Notes under the pieces: model-generated
Databases searched by the model: none
Told to the model about the DNA's origin: nothing
Seen by the model: only the letters and a program-made list of their open reading frames with translations
NCBI GenBank assembly: GCA_019420325.1
Contig: JAHZHK010000014.1
Span: forward strand, 22,116-35,811
DNA from: Coriobacteriaceae bacterium
Lineage (GTDB): Bacteria > Actinomycetota > Coriobacteriia > Coriobacteriales > UMGS124
Direction of reading: 5' to 3'
Length of the DNA: 13,696 bases
Part shown: piece after piece, positions 1 to 6,270 of the stretch
Position numbering within the stretch: position 1 is the stretch's first letter
Layout: each line of letters begins with the position of its first letter
Position numbers and translations under genes: made by a program

Positions 1-393
1 GAGCTTGCCGAGTACATGGGTCTCGACGAGGACTCCAAGCAGGCCTTCATCGATACCGTGGCGCGTTACAACGAGCTGTGCGAGAAGGGCGCCGACGACG
101 ACTTCGGCAAGGACCCGACCTACATGATCGCGCTCACCAACCCGCCCTACTACTGCTATGCCAACACGCCCAACCGCAACGACATCATGTGCGCGTTCGC
201 TGGCCTGTTCGTCGACGGCAACCAGCAGGTCATGGCCGCCCAGACGTTCGACAAGATTTCCGGCCTCTACGCCACGGGCAACTGTGCAGGCGGTCGATTC
301 CCGCTGCAGTACACCGCGCCCATGAACGGCGCTTCAATCGGATTTGCACTGGCGGGTGGCTATGCCCTCGGTGATTACCTCGGCAACCTCTAG
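1..393 (+). CDS. FAD-dependent oxidoreductase (fumarate reductase flavoprotein-like), C-terminal part
   Basis: This is the last 130 codons of a gene that begins before the window; frame 1 is open from base 1 to a TAG at 391-393. The end carries the closing segment of the FAD-binding fold shared by the fumarate reductase/3-ketosteroid dehydrogenase superfamily: a YNEL helix, NPPYY, then GLYATGNCAGGRF and a final helix that closes over the flavin. It aligns by eye with residues about 485-590 of the flavoprotein at 640-2829 (YNEL, NPPYY, GLYAAGNNQGGRF), so the two are paralogues. Unlike that neighbour it stops right after the FAD domain and has no C-terminal FMN_bind domain. Where fumarate reductases have ANRLGG, this protein has LQYTAPMNG, so a Tyr replaces the substrate Arg and fumarate is an unlikely substrate. 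The N-terminus, and thus any Tat signal, lies outside the window. Confidence 0.88.
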   Translation, partial: ELAEYMGLDEDSKQAFIDTVARYNELCEKGADDDFGKDPTYMIALTNPPYYCYANTPNRNDIMCAFAGLFVDGNQQVMAAQTFDKISGLYATGNCAGGRFPLQYTAPMNGASIGFALAGGYALGDYLGNL

Positions 394-394
394 A

Positions 395-538
395 GGATGC
401 TGCGGAACCTGATGCGCCGCGTTGCACAGGGCCTAGAGTACGCCAGTACACGTCGGCCCTGTGCGCCTTGCGCATCAGAACCCGCTTTTTTGTGGATGCA
501 GAACCTGGCCTGCTGCGTTCTCGGAAGGCTCGAGTACG
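395..538 (+). repeat. Degenerate direct repeat, two copies about 96 bases apart
   Basis: Bases 405-442 and 501-538 align without gaps and match at 24 of 38 positions by hand count. The shared blocks are GAACCTG (405/501), GCGTT (419/515) and GAGTACG (436/532). A further GGATGC occurs at 395 and 494, offset by 99. Each copy is followed by a terminator-like hairpin, so the intergenic region looks like two diverged units of the same layout. Function is unknown. It could be a duplicated 3' region, a decayed repeat element or a conserved RNA leader. Confidence 0.45.
402..491 (+). terminator. Long imperfect hairpin with T6 tract, probable terminator of the upstream flavoprotein gene
   Basis: The hairpin begins 9 bases after the stop of the partial flavoprotein gene. 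Base 402-405 (GCGG) pairs with 482-485 (CCGC), 409-417 (CTGATGCGC) with 470-478, and 424-433 (GCACAGGGCC) with 455-464. The paired blocks are separated by small internal loops (406-408/479-481 and 418-423/465-469). The 21-nt apical loop contains two GTAC words (438-441, 446-449) that could pair. Six T residues (486-491) follow the stem directly, as in an intrinsic terminator. The arm is far longer than a standard terminator needs, so a structured RNA or a palindromic repeat element is an alternative. Confidence 0.6.
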
Positions 539-562
539 TCCGCAAGCGTTATTTGGTTTCAC

Positions 563-603
563 AAGAAAAGGGCGGATCCTCACACTACACCGCCCTTTTC
601 TTT
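563..603 (+). terminator. Intrinsic terminator between the two flavoprotein genes
   Basis: A perfect 13-bp stem pairs 563-575 (AAGAAAAGGGCGG) with 590-602 and encloses a 14-nt loop. The stem has A-rich and T-rich flanks, so it could act on both strands. It ends only 36 nt before the ATG of the next flavoprotein gene. Any promoter for that gene must therefore lie in those 36 nt, or upstream so that the hairpin falls in the leader. I see no convincing -35/-10 pair in the region. Confidence 0.75.
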
Positions 604-639
604 GAAATAGTCCTGTTCGTTCGATAAGGAGAACACATC

Positions 640-2829
640 ATGAGTGAGCAGATTTCCCGTCGCTTCTTCCTGCGCAGCGCCGCACTCGGCGTGAGCGGCA
701 TCGCCATGAGCGCAGCAGCCGCCACCGCACTTGCCGAGGAAGGCAAGGCGGCGACCGAGGGAGCGGCGGACCCCACCACTGCCGCCAACGCATCCGGCGC
801 CGGCGATGCCGTGCGCGAGAAGGTCATCGCCGACCCCAGCTTCTTCACCGCCCCTGAGCTCATCGGTGACGACCAAATCTCCCAGACTATCGACTGCGAC
901 GTCGTCGTCGTGGGCGCCGGTCCCGCCGGCGAAGCTGCCGCCCGTGCAGCCGCCGAGGAAGGCGCCAAGGTATGCCTGCTCGAGAAGGGCGCCGGCGCCA
1001 CGTTCAACGGCGGCGATGTGGGCGCGTTCGAGAGCCAGTTCACCGATCGCTTCAACTACAGCCATGACGCCGAGGGCATCGTCCACGAGCTCATGAAGGG
1101 CTCCACCTCCAAGGCCAATCAGGACCTCTACATGACCTGGCTGCGCCACTCCGGCGCCACTTTCGACTGGGTGTGCGATGCCCTGGACGGGCTGTACATC
1201 CTCGAAGCCACGGCAACCCCGACCCCCAACGGCGCCGGTGCCTGGATTCAGCCCGAGCGCTTCCCCCTGCCCAACCCCTATGAGCCTCGCGAGGCCTATT
1301 ACGGCACCTGGCAGACCACCTACCGCCTGGGTGGCGCCCAGAGCTTCACCTACTGCGGCGAGGCCCTCGTGAAGGCTGCCGAGGCCACCGGCAACTGCAC
1401 CACGTACTATCAGACCGCTGGCTATCAGCTCGTTCGTGGCGAGGACCAGAAGTCCGGCCGCGTCACCGCCCTCATCGCCAAAACCTACGAGGGCGAGTAC
1501 CTCAAGTTCAACGCTGCCAAGGGTGTCATCCTGTGCACGGGCGACTACACCGGTGACAACGAGATGTTCCAGTACTACATGCCCTGGTACTACTACCTGC
1601 CCGTGATGTATTCCGCCACCGATCCCGACGGCAACGCCGCCAACACCGGCGACGGTGACAAGATGGCCCTGTGGGTTGGCGCCCGCATGGAGCCCGGCCC
1701 CCACGCCGGCATGGCCCACACCATGGGCGGCCCGCTCGGCTGTGCACCCATGCTCATGCTCAACCTCGACGGCGAGCGCTTCATGAACGAGGACATCCCT
1801 GGTCAGGAGATTCAGGACCAGATGATGCGCAACAACCAAGACCACTGCTGGCAATTCTTCGATTCCAAGTGGAACGAGGAGGTCGGCTTCATGGGCGCCG
1901 GACACGGCCAGGTCATCTACGAGCTCAAGGACGGTGACAACCAGCGTCTCTCCTCCAACGACGGCTTTGGCTCTCAGGCTCAGATCGACGAGGCTGTCAA
2001 GGCCGGCACCACGGTTGTGGCCGACACGCTCGAGGAGCTCATCGCCCAGACCGACATTGTCGACGCCGACGTCGCCCTGGCCGCCATCGCCCGTTACAAC
2101 GAACTGGCCGCAGCCGGCGAGGACACGGACTACTACAAGGCGGCGAACTGCCTGTACGCCCTGGAGAACCCGCCCTACTATGCCTGCAAGTTCAACAACG
2201 CCGGTCCTCTCCTCGTGTCCTCTTCGGGCATCATGACCGACAAGTATGGCCGCGTCGTAGACGACAACGAGCAGGTCATCGAGGGCCTGTATGCCGCCGG
2301 CAACAACCAGGGCGGCCGCTTCTCCGCGGGCTACCCCACCACCGTTCCTGGCATCTCGCGCTCCTTTGCCCTGGTATACGGCCGTATCGAGGGCATGATC
2401 GCCGCTCATGACGGCGACGTCTCCATCATCGACAACACCGTCGTCGAGACTTACGAGATGAAGAACCAGCCCGTTGAGTGGACCGCTGAGGATGCCGCCA
2501 ACCAGCCCGTCGAGGAGTCTCCCATGGGCATGCCCGGCGAGGCCCCCGCTGCAGACGTCACGACGATTGCGGACGGCACGTACGAGGGCTCGGCCAAGGG
2601 CATCGGCGGCGACGTGCCTGTGACCGTGACCGTCGAGGGCGGCAAGATTTCCGCCGTCGAGGTCGGCGAGAACTCCGAGACCCAGGGCATCGGCTCCAAG
2701 GCCATCGAGCAGCTGCCTGAGGCCATCGTGGCCGCCAACGGCACCGACGGCGTGGCCGCCGTCTCCGGCGCCACCGTCACCTCCAAGGCCATCTTCGAGG
2801 CCGTGAACGCGGCCCTGGCCAGCGCCTAG
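640..2829 (+). CDS. Tat-exported FAD-dependent oxidoreductase with C-terminal FMN_bind domain
   Basis: This 729-aa flavoprotein probably reduces an organic acceptor outside the cytoplasmic membrane. The start is set by AAGGAG at 626-631, 8 nt before the ATG. Residues 6-12 (SRRFFLR) are a twin-arginine motif, followed by an Ala-rich stretch and a likely cleavage site after ATALA (about residue 32). The FAD Rossmann motif GAGPAG is at 92-97 with the ribose-binding acid at E115; the closing FAD segment is GLYAAGNNQGGRF at 549-561. Residues 590-642 form an acidic linker. Residues about 643-729 are an FMN_bind domain ending in VSGATVTSKA; in NqrC/RnfG-type domains the Thr of SGAT (here T712) carries covalent FMN added by ApbE. 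Fumarate reductase active-site residues are not evident: NEDIPGQ (383-389) lacks the Arg proton donor and AGYPTTVPG (563-571) replaces ANRLGG. Substrate unknown. No cytochrome partner or apbE is visible in the window. Confidence 0.9.
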   Translation: MSEQISRRFFLRSAALGVSGIAMSAAAATALAEEGKAATEGAADPTTAANASGAGDAVREKVIADPSFFTAPELIGDDQISQTIDCDVVVVGAGPAGEAAARAAAEEGAKVCLLEKGAGATFNGGDVGAFESQFTDRFNYSHDAEGIVHELMKGSTSKANQDLYMTWLRHSGATFDWVCDALDGLYILEATATPTPNGAGAWIQPERFPLPNPYEPREAYYGTWQTTYRLGGAQSFTYCGEALVKAAEATGNCTTYYQTAGYQLVRGEDQKSGRVTALIAKTYEGEYLKFNAAKGVILCTGDYTGDNEMFQYYMPWYYYLPVMYSATDPDGNAANTGDGDKMALWVGARMEPGPHAGMAHTMGGPLGCAPMLMLNLDGERFMNEDIPGQEIQDQMMRNNQDHCWQFFDSKWNEEVGFMGAGHGQVIYELKDGDNQRLSSNDGFGSQAQIDEAVKAGTTVVADTLEELIAQTDIVDADVALAAIARYNELAAAGEDTDYYKAANCLYALENPPYYACKFNNAGPLLVSSSGIMTDKYGRVVDDNEQVIEGLYAAGNNQGGRFSAGYPTTVPGISRSFALVYGRIEGMIAAHDGDVSIIDNTVVETYEMKNQPVEWTAEDAANQPVEESPMGMPGEAPAADVTTIADGTYEGSAKGIGGDVPVTVTVEGGKISAVEVGENSETQGIGSKAIEQLPEAIVAANGTDGVAAVSGATVTSKAIFEAVNAALASA

Positions 2830-2863
2830 GCTCTTCGCGCGACGTTTTCCCGTCTTTACACGC

Positions 2864-2904
2864 AAGCGACCCCACATGTGCAAGCAGCATGCGGGGTCGC
2901 TTTT
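2864..2904 (+). terminator. Terminator between convergent genes
   Basis: The stem pairs 2864-2878 with 2888-2902, with a single A/C mismatch at 2874/2892, around a 9-nt loop. The core is AAGCGACCCC/GGGGTCGCTT, ending in TTTT at 2901-2904. It sits 34 nt after the FMN_bind flavoprotein stop and 35 nt before the stop of the converging minus-strand ATPase gene. The T tract favours termination of the plus-strand transcript; the reverse-strand tail is poor in T. Confidence 0.8.
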
Positions 2905-2938
2905 GTATGCAACGACTCTGTATGGAATTGACGATGTC

Positions 2939-4732
2939 CTACGCCCTCCAGCGGTTGAACATGGCGGCCAGCTCTTGGGAGCGCGGCATCGCTAGGCCGC
3001 AAGCAGGCGTTCCATGTTCGTCGAGCGCCTCCCAACCACCCCGGTGCCATTCCTCATACACGGCCTCCACAACGTCTCCCATGCTTCGGCGGCCATCGAG
3101 CAGCCCGCGTGTCAGAGCCACGCGTGCCATCTGGGCAAGCGCCGCGGCCTGCTCGTCATCTACAATCTGCTCCACCAGCCGCAGGTCGGCGCCTCCGTCG
3201 CCCACACTCACCTCATCGCGACTCGCACGAACCTTGAGACGGCGCTCCTTGCCAGAACCTCCGCCTTTGCGACTAGAACGCCCCGTGGCTCCGCTTGCTG
3301 CATCAATCGTTTCCCCTTCAGCCACCTCATCCCGCACGAAATCGCGTCGAGTCGTCGGCAGGTTCAGATGCACATGGCGTTTACCGCTTGCCGGCAAGGC
3401 AAACCCCGCGGCGCATGCAACCGGGGCGGCCCCCCTGGTACGGCAGACTTCACGCGCCCTCGCGGTGATGTCATGCGCCTCGTAGCGTTCCATCTGCAGC
3501 ACCGTGTCGGCCACCTCGAAAAACTCACCCGAACTACCGGCGACGATAACGCTTGAGATACCCGCCTTCTCCCAAAGGTCGCGCACGCGCGCCACGAATG
3601 GCGTGATGGGCTCATGCTCGGGACTCACCACGGCAGCCATGAGCGCATCGCGCACCATGAAGTTCGTGGCGGAGGTGTCCTCGTCGATAAGCAACGTGCG
3701 ACATCCTGCCTCAATCGCCTCGATGGCGCTGGCCGCCTGGGAGGTGGAGCCGCTTGCGTCAAGCGTGCTGAAGCAGGTCGTGTCGCAACCGTTGGGCAGG
3801 TTATCAATGAACAGGGAGATGTCCACCTCGTGGACTGCACGGCGGTCCTCGGCACGCAGCTTCACAGCCGTGGCATCGCACGCCACATACTCGCGCCCGT
3901 CACCTGCCACATGGTCGTACACCCCTTCTTGCAGGGCCTGTAGCAGCGTCGACTTGCCATGGTATCCGCCGCCCACGATAAGCGTCACGCCGCGTCGGAT
4001 GCCCATGCCTCGCGTGGGACCATGATGAGGGAAATTGAGCACGACTTCCTGCTCATGCGGTGCCTCGAACGGCAGGGCACCACGCATGGGTTTTGAAGAT
4101 GACCCGCTTTCGCGTGGCAGGATGCTGCCGTCCGCGACAAAAGCTACCAGCCCCAGGCGCTCAAGCTCGCCGCGCATGAAATGTTGGTCGTCTGCAAGGT
4201 CGCACGCGGCTTGAGCGAGCTTGAGCCCGCCTGCGTCACACACGAGCGCCTCATCGACCATGCGCGGAACAAAGTCGAACAGAATACGCTTGAGAGCGGA
4301 AGCGTCCACCGACCTGCCGTGAGCGGGGAACCCAACCTTGAAACAGAGTTCGAACCCTTCCTCCCCCAGCATGCAGGCACTGCGCTCCAATACCTCGGGT
4401 CCGGGGCGGCTCGTGTACAGCGCACCACTCTTGCCCGACCCCGACACCTTGAACGAGTACCGCGCCGCCGCGCGACCAAAGCGCCTGACGAGGAAATCGG
4501 AGAACGCCCGAGCGCGCCAGGGAGTGTCGTACAGACCAGCGGGCCACCCGGCACTGTCGTGGGTGAGGTACACCGACACGTCGGAAGGTGCCGCAAACGG
4601 GTCGCCCTGGACATGGTTGACGCACAGCTCATAGGCCTCAAAGCGATAGCACCCTCGAAGCCCCTTGTAGGCCGGATAACCCCTGCGGTCGATATCTTCA
4701 AGCTGATAGCGCAGGTCACGCGCGTCCTTCAC
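2939..4732 (-). CDS. ABC-class P-loop ATPase (PF09818-type), cytoplasmic
   Basis: This is a 597-aa predicted ATPase of the ABC class, a family whose cellular role is unknown and which has no permease partner. Family features seen are an N-terminal region with YPAYKGLRGCYRF and HVQGDPFA (residues about 19-47), the idiosyncratic SGSGKSG (97-103), Walker A GGGYHGKST (254-262), a signature-like SGSTSQA (327-333), Walker B LLIDEDTSATNF (347-358) and VIVAGSSGEF (395-404). A Ser/Gly/basic linker (about 479-500) precedes the C-terminal helical part. I chose the GTG at 4732 because GGGAGGG lies 7 nt upstream and because this start gives the usual N-terminus. A longer frame opening with GTG at 4831 would put its first codons inside the preceding terminator. 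No membrane segment is seen. It follows hom but is separated from it by a terminator. Confidence 0.87.
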   Translation of the reverse strand: MKDARDLRYQLEDIDRRGYPAYKGLRGCYRFEAYELCVNHVQGDPFAAPSDVSVYLTHDSAGWPAGLYDTPWRARAFSDFLVRRFGRAAARYSFKVSGSGKSGALYTSRPGPEVLERSACMLGEEGFELCFKVGFPAHGRSVDASALKRILFDFVPRMVDEALVCDAGGLKLAQAACDLADDQHFMRGELERLGLVAFVADGSILPRESGSSSKPMRGALPFEAPHEQEVVLNFPHHGPTRGMGIRRGVTLIVGGGYHGKSTLLQALQEGVYDHVAGDGREYVACDATAVKLRAEDRRAVHEVDISLFIDNLPNGCDTTCFSTLDASGSTSQAASAIEAIEAGCRTLLIDEDTSATNFMVRDALMAAVVSPEHEPITPFVARVRDLWEKAGISSVIVAGSSGEFFEVADTVLQMERYEAHDITARAREVCRTRGAAPVACAAGFALPASGKRHVHLNLPTTRRDFVRDEVAEGETIDAASGATGRSSRKGGGSGKERRLKVRASRDEVSVGDGGADLRLVEQIVDDEQAAALAQMARVALTRGLLDGRRSMGDVVEAVYEEWHRGGWEALDEHGTPACGLAMPRSQELAAMFNRWRA

Positions 4733-4739
4733 GTTGAAA

Positions 4740-4746
4740 CCCTCCC
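4740..4746 (-). promoter_or_regulatory. Ribosome binding site deciding the ATPase start
   Basis: On the minus strand this reads GGGAGGG and stands 7 nt before the GTG at 4732. It lies downstream of the hom terminator and supports the shorter 597-aa protein over the 630-aa extension. Confidence 0.75.
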
Positions 4747-4767
4747 TTGTCGCACCCAAGGTGCAAG

Positions 4768-4809
4768 AAAAACGAAACCGCCCCGCCGAGGCCTCGCTCA
4801 GCAGGGCGG
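4768..4809 (-). terminator. Intrinsic terminator downstream of hom
   Basis: On the minus strand a 13-bp stem (bases 4797-4809 with 4778-4790, two G-U pairs) closes a 6-nt loop and is followed by TTTCGTTTTT (4777-4768). It starts 55 nt after the hom stop. A short GC-only hairpin (4822-4836) lies just before it. The T tract ends 35 nt before the ATPase start. Confidence 0.78.
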
Positions 4810-4864
4810 CAGCACCGACGCGCGGCGGCACGCCGCATGTATGGCAACGCCAGTGAAAGATGAG

Positions 4865-6190
4865 CTACCTCGCCAGCTTGCCAGCCTTCCAGGCTTCGGT
4901 ATCCTCCACGCGAATCACCGAGCACACTTCCTGTACGCCCTCGACCTCGCGCACCTTGGCAAGCGCCGTCTGAACGGCGCGCTCTTGCGCGGGCTGGGTC
5001 AGCAGCACGAGAGAAGCGGCGGCGCTCTCATCGTGCGAAGGTTGGCTCACCAAGGCGATGGAGACGCCTTCATCGCCAAAGACGCTGGCAACGGGGCCCA
5101 GGATACCAGGCCTGTCCTCAAGCGCGAGGCGCACATAGTAGCGGGCCGTAAGGTCGAGCGGGTTGCAAACGGGCAGCACGCGGTCGAACGGCTTTGCCTC
5201 CGCAAGGGGCTTGCTGCCGTGGGCAAGAGGCGTGGCCAAGGCCAGAACGTCTCCCATAACGGCGCTTGCCGTGGGGAAGTCGCCGGCGCCGGGGCCAAAG
5301 TACATCGTCTCGCCCACTGCGTCGCCCACAACGTAGACAGCGTTGAAAACGCCATCGACGCTTGCGAGCTGGTGGCCCACAGGCAGCATCGCAGGATGCA
5401 CGCGCACATCGACACCCGAAGCGGTGCTGCGCGCCACAGCCAGGAGCTTCACACGGTAGCCCCACTCCCGGGCACAGGCAACATCGACAGGCGAGACGCC
5501 ACGGATGCCTTCGATGAGCGACACGTCGTCCATCGTGACGCGCGTGTTAAAACCGATGGTTGCCAGGATGGCAATCTTTGCGGCGGCGTCGAAGCCGTCG
5601 ACATCGGCCGTGGGGTCCGCCTCGGCATAACCCAGGCGTTGGGCATCCGCCAGAACCTCGTCAAACGACAAACCCTCGCGCTCGATGCGCGTAAGCATGT
5701 AGTTCGTCGTACCGTTCACGATACCGGCAATAGTGAGGACTTCGTTGCCAGCAAGCGCATGCTCAAGCGTCTCGACAATGGGAATGCCACCAGCCACTGC
5801 AGCCTCGCAGCGCAGCTGAACGCCCGACTCGTGGGCCATACCCGCAAGCTCGCCCATGCAATGCGAGAGCATCGACTTGTTGGCGCTAACCACATGCTTG
5901 CCTGCCGTAAACGCAGCCTCGAAAATCTCACGGGCAGGGTGGTCACCGCCGATGAGCTCCACCACGATATCAACCTCGGGGTCGGACACAGCCTCGCGCC
6001 AGTCCGTCGTAAAGACGCCCTCAGGAAGTCCCAGCTCCTCGGCATGGCGCGCGCTGCGAGCGCAGGCCCGCTTCAAGCGCAGGTCGACCCCATACGAGGC
6101 AAGGTAGTCGTCATGATGGCGTTGGAGCAGCCTCACGAGACCGCCGCCGACAGTGCCCAGACCGATAACCGCAATGTTCACCACGCCCAT
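4865..6190 (-). CDS. hom: Homoserine dehydrogenase with C-terminal ACT domain
   Basis: The protein catalyses NAD(P)H-dependent reduction of aspartate semialdehyde to homoserine, the branch step to threonine and methionine, in the cytoplasm. It is 441 aa, typical for the monofunctional enzyme with a regulatory domain. GLGTVG (10-15) is the nucleotide-binding motif, SANK (102-105) carries the conserved Lys, and GIVNGTTNYML (156-166) with EADPTADVDGFDAAAK (190-205) form the catalytic domain with its Asp/Lys pair. The ACT domain runs from about YYVRLALEDRPGIL (351) to residue 428, which suggests feedback control, usually by threonine. The start is supported by AAGGAGG at 6198-6204, 7 nt before the ATG. 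The argS terminator ends only 23 nt upstream. No thrB, thrC or aspartokinase gene is in the window, so hom stands alone here. Confidence 0.96.
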   Translation of the reverse strand: MGVVNIAVIGLGTVGGGLVRLLQRHHDDYLASYGVDLRLKRACARSARHAEELGLPEGVFTTDWREAVSDPEVDIVVELIGGDHPAREIFEAAFTAGKHVVSANKSMLSHCMGELAGMAHESGVQLRCEAAVAGGIPIVETLEHALAGNEVLTIAGIVNGTTNYMLTRIEREGLSFDEVLADAQRLGYAEADPTADVDGFDAAAKIAILATIGFNTRVTMDDVSLIEGIRGVSPVDVACAREWGYRVKLLAVARSTASGVDVRVHPAMLPVGHQLASVDGVFNAVYVVGDAVGETMYFGPGAGDFPTASAVMGDVLALATPLAHGSKPLAEAKPFDRVLPVCNPLDLTARYYVRLALEDRPGILGPVASVFGDEGVSIALVSQPSHDESAAASLVLLTQPAQERAVQTALAKVREVEGVQEVCSVIRVEDTEAWKAGKLAR

Positions 6191-6213
6191 GTGAATGCCT
6201 CCTTGGTGAGCTC

Positions 6214-6250
6214 AAAAAAGAAAAAGGCCCGACAACGCCGTGCCGGGCCT
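6214..6250 (-). terminator. Intrinsic terminator after argS, directly before hom
   Basis: On the minus strand AGGCCCG (6250-6244) pairs with CGGGCCT (6231-6225) around a 12-nt loop and is followed by TTTTCTTTTTT (to 6214). It begins 20 nt after the argS stop. Only 23 nt separate its T tract from the hom ATG, and that space is filled by the hom ribosome binding site. The hairpin could therefore sit in the hom leader if hom has its own promoter upstream. Confidence 0.85.
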
Positions 6251-6270
6251 GGCTTGCTGGGTAGATAGTA

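Noticed and set aside
397..627. 76-codon plus-strand open frame between the flavoprotein genes
   Set aside because: It begins 4 bases after a stop codon with no ribosome binding site and consists mostly of the two terminator-like hairpins and the degenerate repeat.
1..2829. Naming the two flavoproteins as fumarate reductase (frdA)
   Set aside because: The substrate-binding Arg and proton-donor Arg regions are not conserved in the visible sequence, so a generic FAD oxidoreductase call is safer.
580..2883. 767-codon minus-strand open frame opposite the FMN_bind flavoprotein gene
   Set aside because: It is antisense to a well-supported gene. Its Gly/Val/His/Leu-rich translation is what GC-rich third positions produce in the opposite frame; it has no recognisable domain and runs through the intergenic hairpins.
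4733..4831. N-terminal extension of the ATPase from a GTG at 4831
   Set aside because: The extension is encoded by the hom terminator hairpin and T tract, has no ribosome binding site, and precedes the typical family N-terminus.
4181..6268. 695-codon plus-strand open frame across the ATPase and hom genes
   Set aside because: It spans two genes, two terminators and an intergenic gap on the other strand, and its translation is Arg/His/Ala-rich without motifs. It is a codon-bias shadow.
6191..6270. Possible riboswitch or T-box upstream of hom
   Set aside because: The 80-bp argS-hom gap is nearly filled by the terminator and ribosome binding site, with no room for specifier or aptamer structures and no T-box sequence seen.
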